A stretch of DNA of 64,000 bases from Ascaphus truei (GCA_036426205.1 CM071568.1:54345155-54409154), one strand, 5' to 3'. Counted from the first letter of the stretch, positions 24,712-36,966 are shown. Notes: generated by a model from the sequence alone, not told the origin. Program-made: numbers and translations.

Positions 24712-25820
24712 CGTAGATTTCTCATCAGCTATTTTTCCATGACTGGCCGCTACTCAAGTCTTTCAGTCCGTCCAGTTTTAGAGTTATATGTTCTCCTTTC
24801 ACATCTCCCATTGCATTTTTGAAGGGAGGACAAACCTCTGAAATGTTATAACTGTGCATATGTAACGTGGTCCCACTGATGACATATATGGATGACCCTA
24901 ATGTCTTCCATAAAAATTATTTCCTGTAGATCATGATACTCTGCAAAATTATCTGTTGCGCCAATTAACCTGTGCCCTCTTTGCACTATATATCTCCACT
25001 AGCAGGTAGCGCACTATATATTTGAGCCTTTAGTTGGGATGGCTTGCAGTGCAATCTTAAAAGACACATTTAAGTATAGAGTTATAACTGGAGTATAAAA
25101 TTGGATTTGGAATCATAAACGGCATTCTCAGCTTATTAGTCTACCCATTCTGAGGGGAAAAAAAGCAGTCAGGAACAGTTTAACCACAAACAGTGGCTTC
25201 AACTTTGCATTCTATTACTGTAATTGTTCTGCCAATTAAATCAACGCAATTTAAACTTACACATCCCTACTATTATACTTTTCTCAGATCACATCATACT
25301 GCACTGCTCCATCATACAGTATCTCCTTGTTTCCCTGTTCACTACCACTCCTCGCCCAACTAGCTTGTTCGCTCCACAATCACCCCTCTTCTGTTCATAT
25401 TTCCTCTTCACTACTCTATAGATACTTGGTAGTTCAATTAGCAGTATTATAGTGGCAGATTATTTCTATAGCTCCATTCTGATAGTCAAGAGACGAGAAA
25501 CAGAGTAGTAGCTAAGGTATGTATAGAGTATAAAGAGGTGAATATAATCCCAATCAATAGCGTGCTGATCAGACCCCTTCTCAATTAGAACAAACGGGGC
25601 TCCGTTTGTATTGGAGACTACGGCGTTCCTTGACAGTTGTGGTTGTTCAGGCAGCGCATGACTAGTGAAATCAGATAATGCATTATGTGTCACTAAGGAC
25701 ACTTCTTTAAAGGTGACAGGAGCAATGCCAGAAAGGTTTAAATATTCTGTGCGTTGCTATGGTGACATGACACTGGTAGTCGCCCTATTGCCCTTGTTTA
25801 TAAAGGGTATTCAAAATGAC

Positions 25821-26777
25821 TGTCACGATGACACCAACTTTTATCAACACATTTATATTTCTGGGTACTTGATTGAACAGAACAAGTTGCAAAATAAATT
25901 GTGATTTATTTCCTTAATAGACAAACACACGACTTCAGAATACACTGAAAACAACACTCACTGGGATAAGGGAATTAAAGAAATTGTCCTTGGAACAAAA
26001 TAAATTGTCCTTTGTTTGCAAGCGCCAGAAATGCAACCGTGGTTTTTTAAAGTCCTGTGGTTATGTTGTTGTTAACCCCTTCCCTCCTGGACTGGTTGCT
26101 GCTGTGCTGGAACAAAGTCTTGCATCTTTACATCATGGATAAAAATTCAGGAATCACACTGGGGATACCTGGGGAGCCACAGTTATAGACTGCCCAAAGC
26201 CATCTTTAACATGTGGATCCAATCCCCTCGTGGGAAAAAAAAAACACGAATAGCCGAGTTACCCACAGTTCATAAGACCGGTCAAAAGGGTTGTCCGGTG
26301 GGCAGGGCGCATGGGTCAGGTTGACGCCCATGCCACTTAGCATACCTGGGCTACATCCATAACTTGGTGCCGCTCCGTCTGATTTTTGACCAATAAATGT
26401 CAATAGACTGGCATCTGTGATACATCAGAATGCCGGCCGTGTATAACTTATGGGTATCTGGGTCTTTTCATAACGGACACCCTTTTAGACAGGTAGACTC
26501 TAAATCTGTGAGACCCCTTTTGAGGCTCCGTCATAAAAATACCTACAGCTCATTGAGACTCCTTTGAGGCTCCGTCATAAAAATACCTACAGCTCATTGA
26601 AATGCCGGTTTCTATACTGCCATCATGTGTCGGTTAGAGGGTATGGCGAGCAATGCATTTTGTCTTTTCACATGGCAGCCAGGGAATGGCTTGTAAATGG
26701 GGAACAAAAACGTCTGGGACAGGGCAACCACAGTAATGCATAGCAAATCAGGTATTAACCCCTTCCTCCCCGTCACA
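25821..26777 (-). mobile_element. Solo LTR, 957 bp
   Basis: On the minus strand it begins TGTGACGGGGAGG and ends CATCGTGACA, flanked by the 5-bp duplication ATGAC (25816-25820 and 26778-26782). The plus-strand left part aligns with the LTR at 32835 (shared CACTGAAAACA, ACTTACTGGGAT-like and AATAAA-complement blocks). It contains a 47-bp tandem duplication (GGCTCCGTCATAAAAATACC units, about 26510-26600). Confidence 0.85.
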
Positions 26778-27239
26778 ATGACCAAGTTAGATGTTTTGCT
26801 ATAAAGCATAGCACTGAATATAGAAGCATATACTACTATATGTGTGTACCCATGGGTCAGTTAAGGGATGAAATATCTATGTGTTTTACCAGGCCATTAA
26901 AAAATGAAGATTGAAAATTGAAAAAGCCTGTTTAAATGTTATGCTGCTGATGATACTGCAGTCCCAGTTATGATCAGACTAATATTTTATTTAACCTCTC
27001 TATTGCCCATTTGTTGCAGTGCCACTGCTGATGTATTTCAAGGTGGCAAGACATATCAGTTTAAATAATTGTTTTTAAAAACTGCAGTCTCAGTGAGGAT
27101 CGGACAGATGTTTGTTTTTCCTTTCTATTTTTCTTATATTGCACTGCTTATGTACCACTGCTTCGTTATTTCAGGTGGCAAGATTTACTAAACCAGACAT
27201 TAGTATTCAAAGATAGTGTCTGGAACAGTTGTCTTAATC

Positions 27240-27321
27240 ACCCTATTTCAAGAGAATATATAAGTATTTTACTGTGTATTTCTGTCATGTTGGATGTAGC
27301 ATTGGGCTTCTCTGTCGTCTG
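27240..27321 (+). repeat. 82-bp exact direct repeat, copy 1
   Basis: This is identical over 82 bp to 27713-27794, starting ACCCTATTTCAAGAGAATAT and ending TTCTCTGTCGTCTG. The unit period is 473 bp. The sequence between the copies includes two CCTAATAGAGGTA motifs. It may be a recent local duplication or a pair of element ends. Confidence 0.8.
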
Positions 27322-27712
27322 TTGTATACATATGCCACGCTCAATAGCACTCCATTTTGACACATATACATATATATATTTTGTGGGGGCTCAGGGGTTT
27401 CCAAAGAGAGCTTGCTGGGGTTCTGTGTTTTGTTAACCCATTCTCAGCTGTTCCAGCTGGTGGAGGTTAGTGGCTCCTCCTTCCCAGGTTTTAAGCCCGC
27501 CCCTCCCCACTTCCCTAGTTTGCAAGTTCCTCATTCTGCTGGATATAGACCCACTGTGGTCTTTCTCCCTCCTAATAGAGGTAAATGAGAATTTTAATCC
27601 TAATAGAGGTATATTAGTATTTTATCTGGTAGTGTTAGGACTTGCGAACAGGTGTCTGCCTTGACGTGGCTCGCAAGCTTACAACGCTTTGGCCAAAGGG
27701 TTAAACTAAATA

Positions 27713-27794
27713 ACCCTATTTCAAGAGAATATATAAGTATTTTACTGTGTATTTCTGTCATGTTGGATGTAGCATTGGGCTTCTCTGTCGTCTG
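27713..27794 (+). repeat. 82-bp exact direct repeat, copy 2
   Basis: See copy 1 at 27240. The flanks diverge immediately on both sides. Confidence 0.8.
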
Positions 27795-27839
27795 CTATTA
27801 ATCATAGCCTACATAGATAATACTATAGGGACATGGAGA

Positions 27840-28020
27840 AAAACAGGATTATCATTTACCAATGAAGGGGGCAAAGACAAACCCCTCACACAAACTAGAA
27901 GGACTCAAGGTTTTTAAAAGTGTGTATCCATTTTGCTTCCTTCTTAAGGATTTTGCCATTCCAATTTCCCTTTCTCATGGGGAGGGGAATGTGTTAAATC
28001 CCACTGAATTTGAGGACATT
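27840..28020 (-). pseudogene. Penelope-like element, C-terminal piece
   Basis: Read on the minus strand, this gives GNWNGKILKKEAKWIHTF, the extreme C-terminal block of the GIY-YIG module in Penelope-like elements (compare LLNRREAYWIFILQTL at 58400-58455). It is the continuation of the fragment at 31409-32000, from which it is separated by the 3.4-kb Harbinger-like insertion. Confidence 0.7.
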
Positions 28021-28465
28021 GGGGGTCATGCACTAAGCTCCGTTAATTCGTTTTTAGAACGCAAAGTGCTCTTAGAACGTGATGTTGCGCTGAACACGAT
28101 GCACTAAGCCACGCAAAAAGGCACTTTGCGCTCTACAACTGACTTTTTTCAGAATTTTTTCTAAGTCCAACTTTGCTCGTTCGTTACCCTGTTTGCGTTA
28201 AATTCTGCCCTTATGCGGGATGCACTAAGCTACATAACCTTAGCGTACGCGAAAGTTGCGTTCAACAGAACACGTCAGCTCAAGGTAGACGCAAAAAAAA
28301 CTGGACTTTGAAAAATGTCTTGCATTACATTTTTGCATGCGCAACACCCATACAACAGGCCGGCGGGGGTCCCCGAGGGAGGACGGGGGTTGCGCGGGTG
28401 TCCCCGGCTGACCCCGCGGGAGTCCCGCGGGCCTGCGGTACACCAATGTTGTGCCTACAAAAATA

Positions 28466-28720
28466 CTCTTTGACAAAGGCCTGAGGGCTGAAACGCGTCA
28501 GAGGATCCATCAACTACACCTGTCTGTTCTAATAAACTTTTTTTAGTCACCACCCACGCTCATACCCTTTTTTCATGGCTGTGCTTCGCTATTGCTCTGG
28601 CCGATGCTGGAGGAGTTTATCCTGATATTCACTGCCTACGCACGCCGGTCTACTGCTGTACACGGAGGGGATCGCCGCCGGTCAGGAGACAGCTGCCCGT
28701 GACGTCATCATCACGCCGGG
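28466..28720 (+). other. GAAACGCGT hairpin segment followed by CRE-like site
   Basis: TTTGACAAAGGCCTGAGGGCTGAAACGCGTC is followed about 40 bases later by AATAAAC, and at 28699 by GTGACGTCATCATCACG. The same pair of motifs occurs near 59145-59255 next to the Penelope-like element and, on the minus strand, near 34963-35137. This suggests a terminal piece of a Penelope-like or associated element. Confidence 0.4.
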
Positions 28721-29099
28721 AGAAGCGGTGCCTGATTCAGACAAGCCGCCGAACTGAGGCACTACACTGGGCTTTCCTCCACCTCGTTTCCCACTGAAGG
28801 ACACCACCGCCGGTCACTTGACCGCCCTACGTGACCTCCAGTCACAATAGGGTTGGCGGTACAGCAGCACATCACTGCCACTGAGCTCTGCAAAGACCTC
28901 CAAACCGTGAGTTATGCAACAGATAGTGCCCAGAGCTGGGCCAGTTGCCACTTATGTTTTATAGCAGTCATCTTCTATACAGCAGTAGATTAATTTATTC
29001 TGATGCACCTGACAGGATATACACCTGTATCCCAACTACAAAAATACTAAACATTATTTCTAACTAAATACACCCCCCTAACACATACTGTACAATAAT

Positions 29100-30770
29100 G
29101 TGCAAAATAACTATTATCCAGATATGGATAATAGATTATTTGCCCATTATTAAACACTGCATTAGCATACATAAATAAATATAGTTATACTTACCACAAC
29201 AGCAGGTCCCTCTGTCCTCCGTTGAAAGAAAGCATACAATATATACATAATAAAGACATTCTAATGGCCCCTAACCCCTTAATCACCTAAGCGGTTACTA
29301 ACCGCTATAGTCATTAAGGGGTTAACCCACCCTGCCCCGATACAAACCCGGGAGGCCTAAGCACCCACCCTGAACTGACTATACCCACCCTGTACCCATT
29401 GAGTAGTATAGTAGTACATCATACCCATATAATAATAATATGGGCATGATAAGCCTCTATAGCACTCAATGGCCACCCTAATTACAATACATTAATGCAC
29501 CCGATACACAATAATAAAACCTAACTCCAAAAAATCATACTTCACTAAATAAAAACAGTAGCCAGCTAATCCAATGAATACAAGCAATAACAACATCAAC
29601 AATGCATTAATTAAACCATTAACCAATCAAAACAATTAATTCCTAAACCAACTCAAAATGAATAGTAACACTAACCAATCAAACCAATGAATTACTACAA
29701 CATTAATGAATGTAAACATTAAAAGACAAAGAAATACATTCAAACAATATCTGAAATAACCATAAAACGCATTAGCTAACATAATATAACATTAACTACA
29801 AACGAACACCAATCGCAAACATTTTATTACCATTAAGCAGGATGGCTGTTAACCATTTTGAGGCTAAATGTGACGTCACAAGCCCTATTTAAGGCCGTGA
29901 CGCCTCATTTGAGCCCAAGAAGACGACGAGACAACAACGGTTGGGATTTACCATGGGGTTTTTTGGATTGACAGATGAAGATAGAAGATAAAGAAGATCA
30001 AGCAATAGTGACAGATGAAGATAGAAGAAGGTGATTAAAGAAAGAAAAAAAGATTTGGGTACCTGATCCGAATCTTCATGGCGGATGGCATCGGATGCTG
30101 TTGGAGGCCTTCAAGGTACGTGAGCTTCCTGTTACCCCGGGAGTCGGAGGGCCACCGCTTCTAATGGTAAGTAATATATTGAATGTTTGTAAATGTCTCT
30201 TTTAACAGGTTTTTTCATTGGATGTGTTTGTTGATTTTTTGGGGGAGGCACATTGACTGATAATATATTAATCTGTACCACTTCAGGGTGACAATATTTG
30301 GGGACATTTGTGGCATGGTATTGCTGTTGGTTGTTTTAATTTCAATTTCTTATGTGGATGTGATTGTTTGTTTTTTTCCTGCTTAATGCTAATAAAATGT
30401 TTGCGATTGGTGTTCGTTTGTAGTTAATGTTGTATTATGTTAGCTAATGCGTTTTATGGTTATTTCAGATATTGTTTGAATGTACAGTATTTCTTTGTCT
30501 TTTAATGTTTACATTCATTAATGTTGTAGTAATTCATTGGTTTGATTGGTTAGTGTTACTATTCATTTTGAGTGGGTTTAGGAATTAATTGGTATCATTG
30601 GTTAATGGTTTAATTAATTCATTGTTGATGTTGTTATTGCTTGTATTCATTGGATTAGCTGGCTACTGTTTTAATTTACTTTATTTAGGTATGCTAATGC
30701 AGTGTTTAATAATGGACAAATAATCTATTATCCATATCTGGATAATAGTAATTTTGCACATTTCTGTACT
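29100..30770. repeat. Large palindrome with internal insertion
   Basis: The right arm (30378-30770) is the near-perfect complement of the left arm (about 29100-29172 plus 29545-29841). Shared blocks include GCATTAGCATAC, CAGTAGCCAGCTAATCCAATG and CACCAATCGCAAACATTTTA. About 370 bp in the left arm (29173-29540) has no partner and looks like a later insertion or a deletion from the right arm. The loop is 29842-30377. Confidence 0.75.
29871..29891 (+). promoter_or_regulatory. CRE plus TATA-like motif in the palindrome loop
   Basis: A perfect CRE palindrome TGACGTCA (29871-29878) lies just before CCTATTTAAGG. Downstream, within the loop, are ATG-containing sequence near 30079 and good splice-donor words AAGGTACGTGAG (30113) and ATGGTAAGTAAT (30168). 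Together they look like the 5' end of a transposon gene whose body is missing. This is motif evidence only. Confidence 0.35.
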
Positions 30771-30850
30771 GTATGGGTTTGGGCGGAGGGGGGGGGGGGT
30801 TGTGTATTGATGTTTGTTAAATCTTTTTTTAATATACATGTGTTTCATAG

Positions 30851-31107
30851 TGTGGATGTGCAGGGGGTCTCCGGAGCTGACCCGCGTTGGTTTTATGTCC
30901 GGGGACCCCCTGCTTCCTGAGATACAGGCACCTTTATGGGGTGCCGGTATCCCCTGCAGTTTCAAGCTTCCGCGTCACGTGACCTGGACATTTAAATTCT
31001 GCAGGGGATACCGGCACCCCATAACGGGGCCTGTATCGCCTGAAGTAGGGGGTCCTCGGACCTGAAACCAATGCGGTTCAGCTCCGGAGACCCCCTGCTC
31101 ATGTACA
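30851..31107. mobile_element. Palindromic GCAGGGGGTCTCCGG MITE, copy 2
   Basis: This is the same family as 21221-21534. The ends are TGTGCAGGGGGTCTCCGGAG and the complement near 31080-31107, with a central inverted pair GGGGTGCCGGTATCCCCTGCAG and its complement. It is nested in the Harbinger-like element. Confidence 0.65.
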
Positions 31108-31411
31108 CTATTATTAAAATGATTTTAATTAGTGTACGATCGCCTGTAACAGCCTTGCATGGAGATGGCAAATCTCCATGCAAATGTTACATGCAGCTTT
31201 TTTTTTTTTCTATCAGCTAGCGTATGTGAAGTTTAAGAACGCTAGCAGGGGGAAAAAAAGCAACACGTACGCTGTGGGTGTTTTGAGCACGTACGTTAAA
31301 AAATGGGCTCAAGGTCTTAGTGAATCGCGTTCCCGGCCTCACTTTTTAACGGACGTGCTTTTTTTGAACATCAGAACGCAAACCCATTGAGCTTAGTGCA
31401 TAGCCCCCATT

Positions 31412-32000
31412 GACATCACCTTGATGTATTGTAATGACATGCCACGTTCAAGCACCCGTCGCCTGAACTTACGGCAGTTCTTCCCTACATACAGTACATC
31501 TTGCCACATGTACATGTTGCCAAGTATACTACGCCCAGCATTTTGCAGTTAATAAACTCACAAATCGGGAAGGATCTAGAGTGATCTCCATTCTCAAACA
31601 TTTTGCTTGGCAGCATGAACTTACAAGCCTTACAGTGCGAGTATCTATATAATCTATTCGTCTTATGTTTAACGATCCATGTTTCATTTTTTGGAGGCTC
31701 AAAATGACTTTGTACCAGGTAGTCTGAGATTTTTTTAACCATCTAAGTTTAGGTCCACCACTACAGACTTCTGATTCCTGGATCTTGAAGTAAAATGTAC
31801 CAGTGTTTTTGTAGTACTGTATGGTGCCGATTCTGGTGCTGTTAAGCATTCCTATAAATCTTAGTGTCATTTGGTTATTTTCAACCAGTAGCCTTTCTGC
31901 CAAAAGAGAGGATCTCATTGTGAATTTGGCTCGCCTATAGGCCTGTTTAATTATATCTTTGATTATAGGCTGCCATCTATCGACTACATAACTCTACAGG
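31412..32000 (-). pseudogene. Penelope-like element, GIY-YIG region fragment
   Basis: The minus-strand reading gives CKACKFMLPSKMF, the cysteine motif that precedes the nuclease, then FINCKMLGVVYLATCTCGKMYC. The latter corresponds to the GIY-YIG start (compare FVVYLITCGCGRRYVG at 58175). Stops and frameshifts break the frame. The downstream end continues at 27840-28020 across the Harbinger-like insertion. It is a different lineage from the copy at 55460. Confidence 0.75.
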
Positions 32001-34130
32001 CCCCCATTCATAATTTCTGTCTGTCTTTGAATCCCGGCGTTCCTTCTTCCTTTCGTTTGACACCCCCAACCTCCCCATGGGAGACTTTTACTGCCTTCTC
32101 ACCTTATCCGACCTCCTACTCTCAACTCCCTATACTTACACACATTTTCAACTCCCCCCTCTGCTCAGGCAGCTTTCCCTCTACTTTCAAACAATACTGT
32201 AGCACAACTATCCTCAAAAACAATACATTTTTTATCATACTTCTCCCTCTAACTTTCACCCCGACTCTAGCCTTTCTTTTGCATCCTATCTTAATTTCCC
32301 TCAACATTCATACTCTCTTAAACCCATTGCAATCTAGCTTCTGAGCCACTCATTGCACTGACACTACCCTCACCAAAGTAGCTAATTACCAACACTGCCA
32401 AATCTCAAGGGCCCTACGTCAATCCAATTTTGCTCGACACCTCTGTTACATTTGACACCCTCAATACTTCTGAAATTCTTCACATTTTTTCTGTGTGCAA
32501 AGAATGATATGGGCGGGGGGTACATAACTTAAAAAAGGAATGGGTATGAAAATGACGGAGAGGGAAGTGATCAAGATAAGATGAAGGTAATTATACATTA
32601 CTCTGCTTGTTTTTCTAACCGTTACTTCTACGTTCTTCTACTTGCTAGCTCTAACTCTTCTCCTGTCACAAGGCCACAGGGCTCTGTCCTGGGACCATTC
32701 CTTTTCTCTTTATGAACACTTTTTCTTGGTGATCTCATTAGCTTCAAATATCACCTCTATGCAGATAACAATATAATCAGATTTTTTAACTCCTAAGCTT
32801 GCTCCTGACATCCACCTCCAAGTCACTGATTGTGTGTCACGGGAGACTAGGTGTATTAACATCTTTTATACCGGGCTCATTTGATTGAGCAGGACAAGGA
32901 GGTAAAATATATTTATTCCACGAAAAGACATACACACAATGTAACACAATTTGCACTGAAAACACACTTACTGGGATCGGGATAACTAAATAAACTTTCT
33001 TAGAACTAAATGTTAATGACTGACGTGTGTTGGAGCCCTTTCCTATGACCGGGTGGTAGTCATGAAAGTCCTGGAACACATATACATAGCTGGAGCACCC
33101 CCTGATCCCCTGTACCAGATTCAGGGTGAATTGGGCAGGAACAGGGCATCCCACCTTATTGCTAGGGACCCCAGGACCGTTCTGGGGATACCTTGATCCC
33201 TGATGCCCTTTTTACCTTTCCTGTTTGTGCTGAAGCAGGGAACCCTGGCGGTGAGTCGCAAGAACGTTTCCAGGGTAGGATTTTGCAGGAGCACTGTGCT
33301 TCAATGTGCCTGAGAATCTTACCTGATTCACGGGTACATCTTTGGGGTATCCAATAACTTGGGAACCCCGATACATAGCCACTATCTGAAAGAAGTTTCT
33401 CCGCAAAACACACCCTAAAACTCATAGCCCAGCAAGCTCCTCTGGCTAGCACTCCTGGAAAGGAAAAAACGCAAAAATATTGTATTGTCGCATAATTGTC
33501 ACAGTGATGCACATACGACAGTCAGGTCCAAGAGCGGACACTCTAGGAACTTTAAACATGGATCAGGGGTAACCAGGTGGGCTTAACCTTTATAATTGAG
33601 CCTGGTTACCCCCTCACCGTCACATTGTGTCTCTGCTATTTCATGCTGGATGGCCCTATGTCATATGTTAAGTTTCATATCTAAAACGGAGATCATCATA
33701 TTCCCACCAAAACCTGGCCCAAAAGCTCAATTTCCAGGCACAGCCAATAACACTACCATTTATCCAGTCTCCAAGCACGTTACCTAGGTAGAATATTTGA
33801 CACACTGTACTTCTCCCCATTCATGCCTATTTTAATCTTTGCAACATCGCCAGAATACACTGTTTCCGGGTGTTGCTCTACAATTAAAACTATCATGCAC
33901 GCACTCATTATTTCCTAACTTAACTATTGCTACTTCCCCCTGATCTGCCTGCCTTCCATCTCTATACTCCTACTGTATATACAATCTATTGGAAATGCAG
34001 TTGCCCATTATTTATATCCCCGTTTAATGCACATGTGAAACTTCATATCTCATCGCCCTGCACTGTCTGGCTAATTCTGAAAGAGCTGGTAACACTGGTG
34101 GGTCTATATAACCATACACAATCTTAGCAA
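31970..34130 (+). mobile_element. Degraded L2-type LINE, split by a solo LTR
   Basis: RT-region blocks are LTHIFNSPLCSGSFPSTFK near 32135, ATHCTDTTLTKVANY near 32345 and GPQGSVLGPFLF near 32670 (the QGSVLGPLLF block), then YADNN near 32758, the YADD-box counterpart. After the LTR (32835-33624) the frame resumes with MLSFISKTEIIIFPPK and a SCLFIYHR-type region. Many stops are present, so it is not functional. Confidence 0.7.
32835..33624 (-). mobile_element. Solo LTR, 790 bp, nested in LINE
   Basis: On the minus strand it begins TGTGACGGTGAGGGGGTAACC and ends GTCTCCCGTGACA, flanked by TTGTG duplications (32830-32834 and 33625-33629). The start matches the LTR at 1070 (TGTGGCGGTGAGAGGGTTAACC), so they share a family. 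A minus-strand AATAAA lies near 32910. Confidence 0.87.
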
Positions 34131-34410
34131 GTCCGAAACCCTGTCCAACAGTATTATTTATAGGTTTTTCAATCTTTTATTGGTTTTTGCAGGGTTTTAC
34201 AGTTTTTCCTTTTCCATGTAACATTGGCCATCATTTTAACATATTTTATCATATTTTAATTGTGTCAACTGGAGTGCTACTGGGAAAGTGGCCAGTACCG
34301 TTATACAAATTTATACATATAGCTTTGAAGAGGAAGAGACTAACTACAAACTATGGGATCATTCAATTTGACCATATTTTTAAGAGGAAAACAAGAAAGT
34401 GTTTGTATAT

Positions 34411-35504
34411 ACAAAAAAACTGCGCTCATATATGGAAATGATAAATAAAAGTGAAGTGACTCAAAACATAATAAAGTGAATACAACCTTGTAAAGATGAG
34501 GTTTGATGCAGCTGTTCAAAATAGAGGGCTCAGCACTCCAAGCTAATACAGAAAAAAGAAGGGAACAGCGCAAAGAAAAACCTCATAGTGTATTAAATTC
34601 AAAAAATCAATTTATAATTAAAGGGTGAGTATTGCACGTACATCAAATATAAAATCACACAGCATGACATGTTTGGGACATGTTACCCATCTGTAGACAG
34701 CCGATCACTCTCGCAATGCAGAACTTGCAGGTCTTTTCCTCTCGCAGCAGTGGTGGAGGTTCGCGTGGTTCAGCTTGGCTGCAGATCACTCAGCTGTTGC
34801 AGAGGCACGCCTGGATCACTCAGCTGTTGCAGAGGCACGCCTGGATCAGGCTTACTGTGTATTGGGGATCCCTCCTAGTACCAGGCGGCGGAGGTGCGCC
34901 ACACTGCAGACTTGGCTGGAGTCCTGTCCGCTTCCTGAACACGTGCACGTGCACAGGGCGTCTTGACGTCATCAGCTGGTGTCCGGTAGTGTCTCAGTGT
35001 CTTTGTTTCTTCTCGTTATGCGCGCAAAACCGGCGAAAAGGCACAGAGGAAAACAGGTCCCCAGCAAATAGTGTGATAGAGAATACCCCAATGGTTACAG
35101 ACATAATTAGTAGAAGGATGCGCCCACTCCTACCGCGTTTCGTTTGTGGAAAACTGAGAAATATCAGCTAAGACCTTAAAGCTTATCCGACGTGCCTCTG
35201 CAAACAGCTGAGTGACCAGGCTGCCTTGCAACAGCTGAGTGATCCAGGCGTGCCTCTGCAACAGCTGAGTGATCTGCAGCCAGCTGAACCACGCGAACCT
35301 CCACCACTGCTGTGAGAGGAAAAGACTGCAAGTTCTGCATTGCGAGAGTGATCGGCTGTCTACAGATGGGTAACATGTCCCACACATGTCATGCTGTGTG
35401 ATTTTATATTTGATGTACTTGCAATCTCACCCTTTAATTATAAATTGATTTTTTGAATTTAATACACTATGAGGTTTTTCTTTGCGCTGTTCCCTTCTTT
35501 TTTC
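34411..35504. mobile_element. 1.1-kb palindromic element with 13-bp target duplication
   Basis: It is flanked by AGTGTTTGTATAT at 34398-34410 and 35505-35517. The element has long inverted arms (34551-34858 and about 35195-35504) containing two to three tandem copies of a 27-30-bp unit, CACTCAGCTGTTGCAGAGGC. The 340-bp centre holds GTGCACGTGCAC, a CRE-like TGACGTCATCA (34963) and, on the minus strand, GAAACGCGG (35137). A 13-bp duplication points to retroposition, not to a cut-and-paste transposase. I infer a Penelope-associated non-autonomous element. Confidence 0.65.
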
Positions 35505-35517
35505 AGTGTTTGTATAT

Positions 35518-36170
35518 GTATCAACCATGTAACTTTCATAGAGTTATAAATCCCAAACTTTAGTAGTATGCAGTAGTTTCAAATGTTTTAGTAACTTTAT
35601 ATTAGCATTTAAAAAAAGAAAGATTTGTGATGGTTTTCTATTTCTCATCCTACTCACGGTTAAATTATTAATAAAAAAAAAAGTTAGCAATACAATTTTA
35701 ATTAAACAAGATCTGCCTAAAGGACATCTATTCACAATGTAATACCTCTGTGGAAACTTAGTAAACTGATTCAGCTAATCAAAATGTAAAGTGGGGAACT
35801 TACTTTAATCTAAGTGCAATAAATTGAGTCATGAACCACGTACACATTTACAAAAATATGCCTGAGGATTTCCTAAGACGCATACAAAGAGGTTGAAAAC
35901 TTATTCTTACAATACTATTTCACATAGCATTCCTAAAGTTTGATCAATCAGATTAGGTATGGAGCAGAGCAAGTCATGTGTAACGGTGTATTGACAGCAG
36001 CCTACAAAGTATTTAAAAATAAATAAATATATATATATATTGTACCACACACACACACATTATAAACACACGCCAGGTCTTTGAGAAAAATATCAAATGT
36101 ATTTAAATTATACGTTTAAACAGATTACCTTTGCTGCAGTCTGCACCCAGGCAGTTAATTTAACTTCAGT

Positions 36171-36175
<5 letters not shown>
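35518..36175. other. No gene seen
   Basis: This is AT-rich sequence with short TA and CA runs. No coding or repeat boundary was recognised. Confidence 0.5.
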
Positions 36176-36214
<39 letters not shown>

Positions 36215-36240
36215 CCCATCATACCCCCCCCCCCCCCCCT
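36176..36240 (+). repeat. TA microsatellite and poly-C run
   Basis: About 36 bp of alternating TA is followed by about 18 C residues. Confidence 0.9.
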
Positions 36241-36567
36241 AAGTGAGATTGGGGGTGGTGCCTCTTTTCAGCTACTCTGGTGCTATTTTTTGACCTGCTG
36301 GTAACAGGAGGCTGAGCGCTCGCGGTGGGTGTGGGGGAAAGCAGGACAGGAAGGACAGATATACCTGTATCTCTGGTGCAGTGCCTCCAGCCAGCAGGAT
36401 CCCCTGTAATTTCAGGGATGGACCCCTACTGACACGCCTTCATTCTCAGAGACAGGAACACCCACAGCATATCTTTTCTGTGCTTTATTTACAGGCAACT
36501 CCAGTATAGAGAATAGAAGGGTTCACATGTTTCTCATCCTCCTCTGCCTATTTCTCTCCATGTTGTC

Positions 36568-36966
36568 TAAGGCCTGGGACATGGTGCAGGGAGGAGTGCT
36601 GGGCAGCGCTGATGCTCATGCTCTCCTGCTCAGCAGAGATTTTTTCTTGTCCCTCGAATGAGCGTCAGCGAGCGCGCTATGTGTGCCGGGTGGGGGCTTG
36701 CGTGGGGCGCCTGGAGCGGAGCGGGAGGCGGGGCTAGCGCGCCACATCACCGACATCACAGACTGCCATTGGCTTCTGGCAGTCACGTGACCGGCCCTGC
36801 GTTTCCCTCAGCGGGAAATCTAAAAATTGTCTGTTGGCCGAAATTCCACACGCCTCCGCACACCTGCGGAAGCGTGCAGAAGCGCTGTCTAAAGCCGTGT
36901 TGATAGGGATAATGTTTCCCCTCAGCGCGCCTCAGCACAGTCTTTTTGACCATGTCCGAGGCCTAA
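36568..36966. mobile_element. GC-rich MITE with GGCCT...GGACATGGT ends
   Basis: The ends TAAGGCCTGGGACATGGT and the complement of TTAGGCCTCGGACATGGT form an 18-bp inverted repeat with two mismatches. The 400-bp interior is GC- and CpG-rich and non-coding. No clear target duplication was found. Confidence 0.6.

Larger units (their letters stand above)
28021..31408. mobile_element. Harbinger-like 3.4-kb element splitting a Penelope-like fragment
   Basis: The termini are GGGGGTCATGCACTAAGCT and the complement ending at 31408, GGGGGCTATGCACTAAGCT. It is flanked by a 3-bp ATT repeat (28018-28020 and 31409-31411). GCACTAAG recurs at 28030, 28100 and 28222, and GATTCACTAAG on the complement near 31320, as subterminal repeats. 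A 3-bp target and such ends resemble PIF/Harbinger, though ATT is not the usual target. The interior has no transposase but holds a large palindrome (29100-30770), a promoter-like patch and a copy of the GCAGGGGG MITE. Confidence 0.65.
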
